From: a virus
Strand: one strand, 5' to 3'
DNA length: 64,000 bases
Virus record (IMG/VR): IMGVR_UViG_3300047174_000111
Span: 32,572 to 96,571 of that record
In this document: positions 1 to 7,337 of the stretch, piece after piece
Layout: each line of letters opens with the position of its first letter
Numbering within the stretch: the stretch's first letter is position 1
Position numbers and translations under genes: made by a program
The notes under the pieces: model-generated
What the model was told of the DNA's origin: nothing
Seen by the model: only the letters and a program-made list of their open reading frames with translations
Databases searched by the model: none

Positions 1-52
1 AAGCCGGCAAAATCGCCGGCGACCCGCATCCTCCTCTGTATGCGGGTTTCGA

Positions 53-82
53 ACCGGAGTCACATAAAAATGTGACTCCGGT
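53..82 (-). terminator. Hairpin downstream of the leftward gene at 94-549
   Basis: A perfect 13-bp inverted repeat (arms 53-65 and 70-82, loop AAAA) begins 12 bases past the stop codon of the leftward gene, where a terminator is expected. There is no T-tract on the minus strand, so termination efficiency is uncertain. The centre of the palindrome (62-73) also reads ACAT-AAAA-ATGT, which matches the operator-like palindrome found elsewhere in the window, so it may instead be a protein-binding site. Confidence 0.5.
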
Positions 83-93
83 GTGTTTCTGGG

Positions 94-549
94 TCAGGCC
101 GCGAGCTGCTCGCGCGGCTGCGGCATGATCTTGCGTGCTTTCATGACGCGGAACGTGACCGGGAAGCTGATCTCGACCCGGTCCGGGTTCAGGACAAGGG
201 CCGGATCGATCTCCCCGGCCGCGACAGGCGGCACACCGGGCTGGGTCGAGAGCGCGATGTGCAGCAGCACACCATCGGGCCGGTGCGTGCGGTGGCCGAT
301 CTTGACCACCAACGCCTCGTGCAGCCTCAGATTGTTCTGGTGCAGCCCGACCACGTCGCAGGTCAGCATTTCGGCCTGATCCTGCCCCGCTTCCCGCCCA
401 GGATAAACGGCCTCGTCCTCGGCACAGTCGTAGACCCACAGAATCTGCCTGCAGTAGACAAATCCGAGTGTCGGCCGATAAATCCGGAGAAGGTTTCCCC
501 GGATGTGGTCGTTTATCTCGGCCGCGATCATGTATTTGTTTGAACTCAT
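94..549 (-). CDS. Hypothetical protein, 151 aa
   Basis: I do not recognise this family. The protein is soluble, mixed in composition and has no membrane segment or obvious motif. I chose the ATG at 549 because GGAGAGG lies just upstream on the minus strand; an in-frame ATG at 561 adds four residues but has no clear ribosome binding site. It is transcribed away from the replication operon and has its own promoter-like sequence at 594-622, with palindromes over the -10 and start region. It looks like a separately regulated early gene. Its function is unknown. Confidence 0.6.
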   Translation of the reverse strand: MSSNKYMIAAEINDHIRGNLLRIYRPTLGFVYCRQILWVYDCAEDEAVYPGREAGQDQAEMLTCDVVGLHQNNLRLHEALVVKIGHRTHRPDGVLLHIALSTQPGVPPVAAGEIDPALVLNPDRVEISFPVTFRVMKARKIMPQPREQLAA

Positions 550-573
550 GAACCTCTCCATTTTCTAGGATTA

Positions 574-622
574 GGGCATAATGCCCCTTTAACTATATAG
601 TTACTTGAGTGGCACAATTCAA
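574..622 (-). promoter_or_regulatory. Leftward promoter with two palindromic operator-like sites
   Basis: On the minus strand TTGAAT (617-622) and TATATA (594-599) are separated by exactly 17 bases, a good sigma70-type promoter for the gene starting at 549. A perfect 14-bp palindrome (TAACTATATAGTTA, 590-603) covers the -10 box. A second palindrome (GGGCAT-A-ATGCCC, 574-586) covers the expected start of transcription. This arrangement is typical of repressor-controlled phage promoters; the repressor is not identified. Confidence 0.6.
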
Positions 623-720
623 TACGTCAAAGCGCATTCGTATGGCGTCGATGGGTTGTAATCGACTCACCTAGGCCTTTTCGATGTTGCGTGGATTGTG
701 GTGTTCAGGCTCAGATGGGT

Positions 721-868
721 GGCCCGGAGGGAGTAGGATCCCTCCGGGCCGTCTGCGGCGTTTCCGGGGCCGGCGCCGCAGTATGCACCGAGCCGAATGG
801 GCCCAAGATAGCGGAGAACCGTGTCTTGGCACAACATCATTATGTCGTGAGTGGGGTAAAAACCCCAA
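721..868 (+). promoter_or_regulatory. Structured leader of the replication operon
   Basis: Three inverted repeats lie in tandem in front of the GTG at 876. The first is a 12-bp perfect stem at 721-750 with a 6-base loop. The second is an 8-bp perfect stem at 753-781. The third is a short TGGGGT/ACCCCA stem just before the start codon, at about 852-868. None is followed by a clean T-tract, so the leader may be an attenuator or a regulatory RNA fold rather than a plain terminator. An ACAT-N4-ATGT palindrome (834-845) lies between the second and third stems. No gene is supported in 550-875. Confidence 0.45.
834..845. promoter_or_regulatory. ACAT-N4-ATGT palindrome, operator-like site
   Basis: The sequence ACATCATTATGT lies 30 bases upstream of the replication initiator start. 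The same 12-base pattern recurs in four other intergenic regions: 62-73, 5625-5636, 25280-25291 and 48810-48821. I infer a shared DNA-binding site; the protein that reads it is unknown. Confidence 0.4.
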
Positions 869-875
869 CAGAACC

Positions 876-1931
876 GTGAGCGGCAAGGAGTCGGCGCCAA
901 GTCTCGCGTCTCTGCCCTGGATGAAGTGGCGCTGGGACTTTGCGTCTGGGCCCGTGTTTCGCGGTCTGAGCCGAGCCGCCAAGGGGCTGTACATCGATTT
1001 GATCGGCCTGATGCGCACCGGGGACTCCTATGGAAGGCTGATCTTCAACGGACGGCCGCCTTCGGCCGTCTGGCTGCAGCGCAACCTGGGTGATCCTGCC
1101 GAGACACTGCGCGCGCTGACCAAGGAGCTGATCGACGCCGGGATGCTCGCCCGCGAGACAGACACGAACATCCTCTACTCGCCGCAGATGGTGAACGAAG
1201 AGGCCGCGTACACGAAGGGCCGAGCCGACGGCGCCTTGGGGGGAAACCCGGCATTGAAAAACCCCCCGAAGCGGCGCCAAAGATCACGAAAAGTGGCACG
1301 AAAGGCGCCAGCCAGTGGCCAGGCCCAGGCACCTCTTATGGCCGAAAAACCCATAACAAATCAATTGGTTGAGGGGGGGTTAACCACTGGGTTAACCCTA
1401 GATCTAGATCTAGATAGAGATTCAGAGAAGAAGGGATCTCCTTCGGAGATCCTTGTCCGTCAGGCGTCGCAAGACGACGCCCGCCGGACGTGTGAGGATC
1501 CGCGTTTCGATGCTGACCCCGGGACGGACGTGACGACGGCTGCGAACGTCGTGGCGCTTCCTTCCCGTGCCTCGGAGCAGATCGACCGGGCCGTGGCGAT
1601 GTGGAACGACCTGGCCGAACGAATCGACCTGCGAAAGTGCCGCATCGTCAGCGCGCCACGCCGAAGGCAGCTTCTGCTGCGCCTCAAGGAGGCCGGCGGT
1701 ATCAACGGGTGGGCCCACGCTCTTCAACAGGTCGAGGCGAGCGAGTTCCTCCGCGGCGGCGGCTCAAGTGGATGGCGCGCCGACTTCGACTTCATGCTCC
1801 AGGCCAAATCCTTCGCCAAAGTCATGGAGGGGTCCTATGCGCGAATGCATAGCGACCAGAAAGAAAGCAAATACCATTTCCTCACGGAAATGCTGGCCGA
1901 TGAAGTCGAATATCAAGGAAAACATGGATGA
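876..1931 (+). CDS. Phage replication initiator / replisome organiser-like protein
   Basis: 351 aa from the GTG at 876; the open frame extends upstream into the hairpin leader but that part does not look coding. Residues about 10-120 (SLPWMKWRWDF, LSRAAKGLYIDLIGLM, then AGML and YSPQMVNEE) resemble the N-terminal winged-helix region of DUF1376-type and lambda O-like replication proteins. A low-complexity basic linker follows. The C-terminal 100 residues (RAVAMWNDLAERIDL through WRADFDFMLQAKSF) match the C-terminal replisome-organiser domain that recruits the host helicase or its loader. The DNA coding for the linker (about 1365-1460) carries repeats and may be the origin, as in lambda O. The next gene overlaps by 4 bases. 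The role is inferred from domain pattern and position. Confidence 0.7.
   Translation: MSGKESAPSLASLPWMKWRWDFASGPVFRGLSRAAKGLYIDLIGLMRTGDSYGRLIFNGRPPSAVWLQRNLGDPAETLRALTKELIDAGMLARETDTNILYSPQMVNEEAAYTKGRADGALGGNPALKNPPKRRQRSRKVARKAPASGQAQAPLMAEKPITNQLVEGGLTTGLTLDLDLDRDSEKKGSPSEILVRQASQDDARRTCEDPRFDADPGTDVTTAANVVALPSRASEQIDRAVAMWNDLAERIDLRKCRIVSAPRRRQLLLRLKEAGGINGWAHALQQVEASEFLRGGGSSGWRADFDFMLQAKSFAKVMEGSYARMHSDQKESKYHFLTEMLADEVEYQGKHG
1365..1463. other. Candidate replication origin inside the initiator gene
   Basis: Within the linker-coding part of the initiator there are two GGTTAACC palindromes four bases apart, a run of overlapping TAGATC repeats (about 1399-1415), a short A/T-richer stretch, and an inverted repeat GGATCTCC/GGAGATCC with a 3-base loop (about 1434-1452). 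In lambda and relatives the origin iterons lie inside gene O at the same place in the protein, between the DNA-binding and helicase-recruiting domains. Confidence 0.4.
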
Positions 1932-2728
1932 ATGATTTGTCGAATGTAGGCCGTGGTACGCTGCCCGCTCCTCTGTCACCGAATATGTCCGAAAAACTTA
2001 ATCGGATACTGGCGACATATTATAACGAGGCTGCAGTTGTTTTTGTGGTGGAGGAGACTGTTCGCGCCGAGGCGCGCGGCCTGATCGCGCTCTACGACAG
2101 CGCGCTCAACGAGCCCGCCACGCTCGACGTCGTGCGTCGCTGGTTGGCGCGGATCACCGCTGCCGTGAAGTTCATGCCCGACAAGGAGGGCATGACACAC
2201 CGCGCCCTGGCGATCGCCCAGGTCTGTGAGGGCCGTGTCCCGCTCTGCGCGTTCAACACCGAAACGCAGACCGCGGCCATGGCGAGGTTCAAGGACTTCC
2301 CCTCGGCGGCCGAGGTGCTGGAGCTGCTTTCGGACGCCACTGCCGTCCTGCGCCTGCGCCGGCGCGCGCTGGAGGGTGTGTCGCAGGGCAAGAGCTGCAT
2401 GTTTCAGCCCGCAGCCGTGCCGGAGCCGCCAGCGATGACGCCGGAGCAGCGGGCCGCTGCCAGCGAGCTGATGCGCGCGCTCTTTGGGAACATGGGCGTC
2501 GGCCTCGAGATCTCGCCGGGCGGATCGGCTTCGCCATCTCCCCGCGTCGATCCGGGCCGGCAACGCAACCCGCCGATCGGCGCCGAGCTGCGCCCCGAGC
2601 ATCTCATCACCGTCTGGGCCGCGCATGAGCACAGCCCGAATCCCGAGATCCGTGCCGTGGCGAAAGTCAGGCTGGCGGCTCTGCGCGCCAAGCTCCCGGC
2701 GGGAAGTGGTGCGGGGGATGACACGTAA
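1928..2728 (+). CDS. Hypothetical replication-operon protein, 266 aa
   Basis: Starts inside the stop of the initiator (ATGA overlap), so it is translationally coupled to it. The central part (DVVRRWLARITAAVKF, then ALAIAQVCEGRVPLCAFNTET and FPSAAEVLELLSD) is helical and resembles a family I have seen only as hypothetical proteins beside phage replication initiators. The N-terminal 90 residues are mixed and the C-terminal 80 residues are proline-rich and probably disordered. The position next to the initiator suggests a helicase-loader or partner role, but no ATPase motif is visible, so this is inference only. Confidence 0.6.
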   Translation: MNDLSNVGRGTLPAPLSPNMSEKLNRILATYYNEAAVVFVVEETVRAEARGLIALYDSALNEPATLDVVRRWLARITAAVKFMPDKEGMTHRALAIAQVCEGRVPLCAFNTETQTAAMARFKDFPSAAEVLELLSDATAVLRLRRRALEGVSQGKSCMFQPAAVPEPPAMTPEQRAAASELMRALFGNMGVGLEISPGGSASPSPRVDPGRQRNPPIGAELRPEHLITVWAAHEHSPNPEIRAVAKVRLAALRAKLPAGSGAGDDT

Positions 2729-2963
2729 CCGCATCCAGCGGAGCAGGGGCGGTGTGGATGGCGCCTGCAACGGCAAGCACCGGTTCGACCGAGCCGCGGA
2801 CGCTCTGGCCGTCGTGCGGCGCGGTCGCGCGTCACACAGGCGCTACATCTGCTACCTCTGTCAGCACTGCGGTGGCTATCACCTCAGCCAGCCCGGCGGT
2901 CGCCTAAAGCGTCTGGAGGCGTCCCGCCACAAGCCCGACTGGCTGGCTCAGCTGGAGGATTGA
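2718..2963 (+). CDS. Small zinc-ribbon protein, 81 aa
   Basis: The ATG at 2718 lies 11 bases inside the end of the preceding gene, in another frame; the open frame upstream of it is a shadow. The protein is basic. Its middle reads CYLCQHCGGYHLSQ, a compact Cys/His cluster of the type found in small phage proteins in replication or early operons. It probably binds zinc and may bind nucleic acid. Its 3' end overlaps the end of the opposing nuclease gene by 16 bases. Confidence 0.6.
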   Translation: MTRNRIQRSRGGVDGACNGKHRFDRAADALAVVRRGRASHRRYICYLCQHCGGYHLSQPGGRLKRLEASRHKPDWLAQLED

Positions 2964-3472
2964 AACGCAGCCGGCGCCCGTGGCGCGGCGATGCCGGGTC
3001 CCCACGGCCGGAAGCGCAACCGGATGCCGCGGGCCTCGAGCAGGTCGGCATATTCCTCCTGGCTCGAGAAGACGTGGTGATGGTGCTGGAGGTGGCGCAC
3101 CGCCGCGCCAAAGCGCAGCTGCTGCGGCGACTGCCGCCCGGCCCTGCGCCGCTTCTGGCCCAGCAGGAGTGGCGCGCCGATCTCGGCCGGCCGCTTCAGC
3201 TCGATCAGGTCGGTGCACGGCCCCGCGGTGAGCAGGATCAGGTCGACCGCACCGGGCAGAACGCCCAGGCCGTAGGGACGAAGCCGGTCGGCTTCGGGGA
3301 GCTGTTCGCGATCCTCGGCCGAGATGCCGACCAAACGGGCCGCCGTGACGCGATCGCGCTTTTCGCCGTTCGGGACGGCGAACAGGATCGCGCTGGCCGC
3401 ATCGATCACCGCCACTGCATGGAAGTCAACGATGCTCGATTGGAGCTGGTCCTCGATCCGGGATCGGGGCAT
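2948..3472 (-). CDS. VRR-NUC domain nuclease
   Basis: 174 aa, transcribed against the replication operon. The core pattern is that of the VRR-NUC family (PD-(D/E)XK fold): AVPNGEKR near residue 32, LPGAVDLILL near 72-81, LIELKRP near 88-94 (the E and K of the catalytic motif), then QK and a helical region ending SSQEEYADLL. These enzymes cut branched or damaged DNA, and phage versions sit next to replication genes. The C-terminal tail is short and basic. The active-site residues all appear present. Confidence 0.75.
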   Translation of the reverse strand: MPRSRIEDQLQSSIVDFHAVAVIDAASAILFAVPNGEKRDRVTAARLVGISAEDREQLPEADRLRPYGLGVLPGAVDLILLTAGPCTDLIELKRPAEIGAPLLLGQKRRRAGRQSPQQLRFGAAVRHLQHHHHVFSSQEEYADLLEARGIRLRFRPWGPGIAAPRAPAAFQSSS

Positions 3473-3484
3473 CAGGGCGATGCG

Positions 3485-3721
3485 TCATGTAACAGCACAG
3501 TTGGATGTGGCATTTTGGTGGTTCGTGGAAGGATGGGTGACGCCGAGTGCCGTCTGGAGCGCTCTGATTGTTCGCGCTCCAGGCCGAAACGCCGGTCTCC
3601 CAAATTTGGCGAGCGTGTTCGGGTGCAGCCCGGCGCGACGCGCCAGTTCCGCGCGCGACATGCCGCTGCGCCGCCACCGCTTATGGAGAGTGAGGATCAA
3701 ATCATCGAGCGTCTCGGTCAT
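3485..3721 (-). CDS. XRE-family helix-turn-helix regulator
   Basis: 78 aa from the ATG at 3721; an in-frame ATG at 3760 is possible but lies beyond the inverted repeat that probably serves as operator. Residues about 15-60 (SGMSRAELARRAGLHPNTL, then ARTIRALQTALGV) are a typical Cro/CI-type DNA-binding domain. It ends 12 bases before the nuclease gene, so both are probably one leftward unit. An imperfect inverted repeat at 3721-3751 overlaps its start and is a candidate autoregulatory operator. Confidence 0.7.
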   Translation of the reverse strand: MTETLDDLILTLHKRWRRSGMSRAELARRAGLHPNTLAKFGRPAFRPGARTIRALQTALGVTHPSTNHQNATSNCAVT

Positions 3722-3751
3722 GACACACCATCGCCACATCCTGGTGTGGTC
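3721..3751. promoter_or_regulatory. Inverted repeat at the XRE gene start
   Basis: TGACACACCA at about 3721-3730 is followed after 11 bases by TGGTGTGGTCA (3742-3752), its near-exact reverse complement. The repeat overlaps the start codon of the XRE regulator, as expected for an operator used for self-repression. No gene is supported between 3722 and 3925. Confidence 0.4.
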
Positions 3752-3923
3752 AGCAAGCACATAAGGCGCACAGGATCTGAAATCCAGATCGACCCATCCC
3801 GACTACCAGTCGCCCACGCAGATCCCGTGGCCCTGGAACCGCAAGCCCTGGAAGGCCGGAGAGGCGCGACACACCATTCGCGGCATCGTGACTCACGCCA
3901 TCGTGCCGCAGCGCTGAAACGCG

Positions 3924-3958
3924 AAAAGCCCCAGCGACCGCGAGGGGCGCTGGGGCTT
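3924..3958 (-). terminator. Intrinsic terminator for the leftward membrane-protein genes
   Basis: An 11-bp perfect inverted repeat (AAGCCCCAGCG at 3926-3936, CGCTGGGGCTT at 3948-3958) lies 9 bases beyond the stop of the 3967-4356 gene. On the minus strand it ends in a short TTTT run. This fits a Rho-independent terminator closing the leftward unit of two membrane proteins. Confidence 0.7.
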
Positions 3959-3966
3959 GTCGTGTG

Positions 3967-4356
3967 TCAGTCGGCGATCTGCCGGGTCGGGGATGCCGGG
4001 TTGTGGCAGCCGTAGGCCGCGTCGATGTCGGCCGGCGTCATCTCGGTGACGACGGCGCGCGGCTCGGTCGTGAGCCGAAGCGCACCGAGCCATTCGGCGG
4101 CATCGCACACGGCGGGGATCGCGACGCGGGCTGCGTAATAGACGCCCACCGCGAGCCCGGCGCCGAGCGCCAGGCCGCCGAGGACCGCGACCGCCGGGGT
4201 CACGGTGATGCCGGCGACGACCAGCGCATCTGCGGCGAGGAATTCGCCCAGCGCGGAGCTGGCTACGAATCCACCGGCGGCAGCCGCACTGCTGCGCGTG
4301 AACTGCGAAACGCTTTCGATGGCGTTGTACGGCAGATCGTTGAGCATGTTGGACAT
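3967..4356 (-). CDS. Small membrane protein, 129 aa
   Basis: The start at 4356 has AAGGAG 7 bases upstream. The middle is hydrophobic: about residues 20-80 hold one or two Ala/Gly/Val-rich membrane segments (ADALVVAGITVTPAVAVLGG, then LGAGLAVGVYYAARVAIP). The tail is soluble. It has the same length and plan as the next leftward gene (4497-4886): a short head, a long glycine/alanine-rich membrane region and a polar tail, although direct identity is low. No enzyme motif is seen. Small phage membrane proteins expressed from early leftward units are often superinfection-exclusion or host-membrane modulators, but that is only a possibility here. Confidence 0.55.
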   Translation of the reverse strand: MSNMLNDLPYNAIESVSQFTRSSAAAAGGFVASSALGEFLAADALVVAGITVTPAVAVLGGLALGAGLAVGVYYAARVAIPAVCDAAEWLGALRLTTEPRAVVTEMTPADIDAAYGCHNPASPTRQIAD

Positions 4357-4496
4357 GGGGTAACTCCTTGGTGATGAAAGTGATGTTGGTGCCGATTGAT
4401 CAACGGTTCGGCGCCGTTCGGGGAGCGTGTTGCTCGTCAGGCCTGGGATTTCACCAAGCGACCGGCCGGCCCCTTTCGAGGCGCAGCAGGTTTCGA

Positions 4497-4886
4497 TCAG
4501 GCCGCGACCAGGTCGCGCTCGGCGAGGTCCAGCGCCTCGCAGGAGGTTGGCCGGAATTCGTGGCGACGCGGTGTGGCTATGATCTTGATATCGTCAGGCG
4601 CTCTCTGCTCGACGGGCGCCGTGAGGACTTCGACGGCTTCAGGGTCCGATCCGCCGAACTGGCGGCAGACCCAGCCATAGGCATCGCTGACCGGGTCAGC
4701 AGCCTGTTCGACTCCGTACGCGATGCCAGCGCCCGCGAGGGCGACGGTACCGACGACGACCCCGCCGAGGATGAGGACGGGGGCCAGCTCGGTGACCAAA
4801 GCGGCCGCACCGAGCGCCGTGCTCGCTGCGGTTACCACGGAGAACGCGCCGAAGGCGAACTTGGCGGCATTTTCGGAAACGGACAT
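4497..4886 (-). CDS. Small membrane protein, 129 aa, same plan as its neighbour
   Basis: The ATG at 4886 is preceded by AAGGGAG on the minus strand. The frame stays open far upstream but that part is arginine-rich and not protein-like. Residues about 8-60 form two hydrophobic segments (FGAFSVVTAASTALGAAALV, then ILGGVVVGTVALAGAGIAYG). The tail is acidic and polar. It lies 140 bases upstream of the other 129-aa membrane protein and is probably cotranscribed with it, ending at the terminator at 3924-3958. The function is unknown. Confidence 0.55.
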   Translation of the reverse strand: MSVSENAAKFAFGAFSVVTAASTALGAAALVTELAPVLILGGVVVGTVALAGAGIAYGVEQAADPVSDAYGWVCRQFGGSDPEAVEVLTAPVEQRAPDDIKIIATPRRHEFRPTSCEALDLAERDLVAA

Positions 4887-5678
4887 TGGGGTGTCTCCCT
4901 TTTCAAGCATGCGTTGATGCATGCGACCGCGGAGTGATGCGGTTTCGGCAAGGCGATTGCGCGGCCACCGGTCCCCGGTCGGAATTGCCGGCATGGTGGA
5001 GCCGATCCGACAGCTGGTAATTCCCCAGTGTGGTAGGCAAGTCATGGGACGCCGAGGCGCAATCGGTAGGCACTTCGTTGGGCCAGCTGCATGGGCGCTG
5101 TCGCCGCAGCTACATTTCGGCAAGGCTAGACAAAGCGTAGGCACGTCGATCACACGGCCGCCGGTCCAGGGGCGGCATGAGCGGCTTTGGCGAGGCTCGC
5201 CGCAGGCTCTCATGAATTGTGGCCTCGAAGCGTCGCGGGACGCCGCGGTGTGATCGTGAGGCAATCCGGCGATTGACAGGCGCCGCGGACCTAAACATCC
5301 CGGTCGGGTATGGTTTGTCGGGCATCGATCCGTCGATCGTATCACTAAGATAGTATCTCGTGTCACGTATTCAAGTGTTTTCGCAATGAAAACATCAATA
5401 AATACTTGGTTTTGTGTGGTTTTATTGTCCTGGACCTCTCCAGCGGCACGCCCCTGTCGCGGAACATCGGTTCGCGGTTGGGCCATGAGGCAATGGGGCG
5501 GGCGGGTGGAACGTCGCGCCGAGGCTCGCTGACAGCCCCTGTCGGGGTTCGCCCGGGCGCGTCCGTGGCAGGACACGGGTCGATCACGCGATGTGCGAAC
5601 CGTGTGGTTGACGGTTGCATGAACACATCGCAATGTGCTTACAATACATGGGAGCGATTGAACCATTTTCAAGGCAGA
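4887..5678. promoter_or_regulatory. Non-coding regulatory region with several palindromes
   Basis: About 790 bp without a convincing gene separates the leftward membrane proteins from the rightward gene at 5679. The stretch around 5330-5420 is visibly A/T richer. Sites seen: AGATA-G-TATCT (5348-5358), TGTTTTC-GCAAT-GAAAACA (5376-5394, perfect 7-bp arms) and ACATCGCAATGT (5625-5636). Short open frames here are arginine/proline-rich shadows. It may hold divergent promoters, operators or a small RNA. Confidence 0.5.
5615..5645 (+). promoter_or_regulatory. Possible promoter with an ACAT-N4-ATGT site in its spacer
   Basis: TTGCAT (5615-5620) and TACAAT (5640-5645) are 19 bases apart and could be a weak promoter for the gene at 5679. 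The palindrome ACAT-CGCA-ATGT (5625-5636) sits between the two boxes, where a bound repressor would block RNA polymerase. The same palindrome type occurs in four other regulatory regions. Confidence 0.4.
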
Positions 5679-6647
5679 ATGATGACCCACGTCAAGCCTG
5701 CGTCCGAACGGCTCGATCTCTTCGTCGAGTCCCGCAGCCATCGGCTCGGGGTCTCCGAACTAAGCGACGGGCGGTACTACGTCTCGCTGCTCAGCGACCA
5801 CGAGAGCGCCGCCACGTCCAGTTTCACGCGGGAGGAACTCCTCAACTTCGCTTTGTCCCTGATGCGCGGGTTGCATGGGGTTTTTGCAGCGCTGATCCCG
5901 GCGCAGCCTGCCGCTGCGGGCCGAGTCGGCAGAAGCGACGGCGTCCAAGACGTGAGGGACGCATACCTCGCGCCTGCGGCGGAGCCGGTCGCGGCGCCGT
6001 CGCTGGATCCTGCGACGAAGGAAGGATCGGTCGGTCCCAGCTCGGGCCAGGCGGACCCGCTGACGGCGCTGGAGCTGCGCGTCAAGCTGCTGGAGGCCGG
6101 CAGGGACGAGATGGACCGGCAGGTGCACCGGATGAAGATGTTCGGCGACGAGCATCGCACCAAGCTGATCAGCGCGCTGGATCACCGCTGTCATTTGGTC
6201 GAAAAACAGCTTGGCGACAGCATCGACCAGCTCAAAGCGCGGGTCGTCGAGAACGAGGCCGCATTCGAGGGCCGCTTGAATGAACTTCGTTCACATTCGA
6301 CCGATCTCTATGCACGCATGGGACTCATAGATCCAAACACCAACGTGCGGCTCAAGTTGCAAATCGACACTCTGGCGAAAGAATTCGGCGCCCGTATTGA
6401 AACGTTGCAGCAGCATCAACACTCGCTGAGGGAGGCGGTCAACATGCAGGCCGCGTACGATCCTCATGACGTGGATGAGAAGATCTCCGACGCCGACCGT
6501 CGGCTTACTAAGGTCATCCTGTTGCTGGAGAAACGTGTGGAGGCTCTTGAAGCGCCCCGGCGAAATCGGCCAATGACGCCGGCCGAGTATTTTGAGGCGC
6601 GGCGCGACGCGGCGGATGCCGTGATCAGCGCGAAGGCGCCACGCTGA
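5679..6647 (+). CDS. Coiled-coil protein, 322 aa, unknown function
   Basis: I prefer the ATG at 5679 (a second ATG follows directly); AAGG lies just upstream, and the longer open frame runs back through the operator region. Residues about 10-60 are a compact soluble region (LFVESRSHRLGVSELSDGRY). A proline/alanine linker follows. Residues about 130-300 are long amphipathic helices rich in Glu, Lys and Leu (for example LTALELRVKLLEAGRDEMDR and LTKVILLLEKRVEALE), a probable coiled coil. There is no enzymatic motif. It overlaps the next gene (TGATG), so the two are coupled. Confidence 0.55.
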   Translation: MMTHVKPASERLDLFVESRSHRLGVSELSDGRYYVSLLSDHESAATSSFTREELLNFALSLMRGLHGVFAALIPAQPAAAGRVGRSDGVQDVRDAYLAPAAEPVAAPSLDPATKEGSVGPSSGQADPLTALELRVKLLEAGRDEMDRQVHRMKMFGDEHRTKLISALDHRCHLVEKQLGDSIDQLKARVVENEAAFEGRLNELRSHSTDLYARMGLIDPNTNVRLKLQIDTLAKEFGARIETLQQHQHSLREAVNMQAAYDPHDVDEKISDADRRLTKVILLLEKRVEALEAPRRNRPMTPAEYFEARRDAADAVISAKAPR

Positions 6648-6979
6648 TGGACCAAGCCGAGCCGATCCCGCTCAAGGTGCCACGCGACGCCCAGATCGTG
6701 GCAAGGATGCTGCGCCAGCACTGCGCCCACGGCGATAACATCAAGCTGCGCGCCGACCTCGCGATGTTCATCGCCGACCACATCGACTCGACCAGCCGCT
6801 GGATGCCGCGGCAAACCGTGATGTTATGGGTCGAGCTCATGCTTGTGCTGACGGCGCTGTTGGCACTCCTCGCTGTGGTCGGTGTCGGCAGCTGGATGGA
6901 GCTGCCCATCGTGTTGTGGCCGACCGTCGGTCCCTCGATCTTCCTCTACCGGACGCGCATCCGCCGCCTGCCTTGGTGA
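6647..6979 (+). CDS. Small membrane protein, 110 aa
   Basis: Starts within the stop of the coiled-coil gene. Residues 1-58 are soluble and helical. Two hydrophobic segments follow, at about 58-80 (LWVELMLVLTALLALLAVVG) and about 85-100 (MELPIVLWPTVGPSIFLY), and the protein ends in a basic RTRIRRLPW tail, which by the positive-inside rule would be cytoplasmic. Coupling to the upstream coiled-coil gene suggests that the two may act together at the membrane. I do not recognise the family. Confidence 0.5.
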   Translation: MDQAEPIPLKVPRDAQIVARMLRQHCAHGDNIKLRADLAMFIADHIDSTSRWMPRQTVMLWVELMLVLTALLALLAVVGVGSWMELPIVLWPTVGPSIFLYRTRIRRLPW

Positions 6980-7027
6980 CGGACGCGACGACACTGAATC
7001 ATCGCTCGAAAATCCAAAGGAAATGAC

Positions 7028-7330
7028 ATGACCCCGACCTGGATCCTGTTGCTCGTGCTCTATGTGCAGCAACCCTCAACAGTCCGTATCCCAACCGACC
7101 CTATCAGCGGCGGCGCGGAATTCAGCATCCACGAAGGGACAGAAGGCCCCGCCCTCAATCTTAAAGCGACGCATTCGCCGATGCCGACCAAGATGACAGC
7201 CGTCGAGGCCGACAGCATCTGGAACCAGGCGACAGCTGTCCAGATCACTTTTCCGACGAAAGAAGGCTGCGACGCGGCGGCGAAAACCGCCGAAGCCCTC
7301 GGCAAAGGCGTCTGCCTCGAGATCAAATAG
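7028..7330 (+). CDS. Hypothetical protein with an N-terminal hydrophobic stretch, 100 aa
   Basis: AAAGGAAA upstream gives a good ribosome binding site. The first 15 residues (MTPTWILLLVLYVQQ) are hydrophobic and could be a short signal or anchor, although no basic N-region is present. The rest is soluble and ends with FPTKEGCDAAAKTAEALG and a CLEIK terminus; the two cysteines could form a disulfide outside the cytoplasm. Similar short proteins occur in phage early regions, but I cannot name a family. Confidence 0.5.
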   Translation: MTPTWILLLVLYVQQPSTVRIPTDPISGGAEFSIHEGTEGPALNLKATHSPMPTKMTAVEADSIWNQATAVQITFPTKEGCDAAAKTAEALGKGVCLEIK

Positions 7331-7337
7331 GGCAGGG

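Noticed and set aside
684-875. Upstream extension of the replication initiator frame
   Set aside because: The extra 64 codons run through perfect hairpins and are Arg/Gly-rich; the protein resembles its family only from about residue 72 of the long frame, so the GTG at 876 is preferred.
5273-5278. TTGACA as a -35 box in the 5.3 kb regulatory gap
   Set aside because: No acceptable -10 hexamer at 15-19 bp spacing.
5363-5626. Leftward 87-codon open frame in the regulatory gap
   Set aside because: Arg/Pro-rich, no ribosome binding site, overlaps palindromes.
4887-5741. Upstream extension of the leftward membrane protein frame
   Set aside because: The peptide is Arg/Pro-rich, spans the palindrome region, and a good ribosome binding site sits at the ATG 4886.
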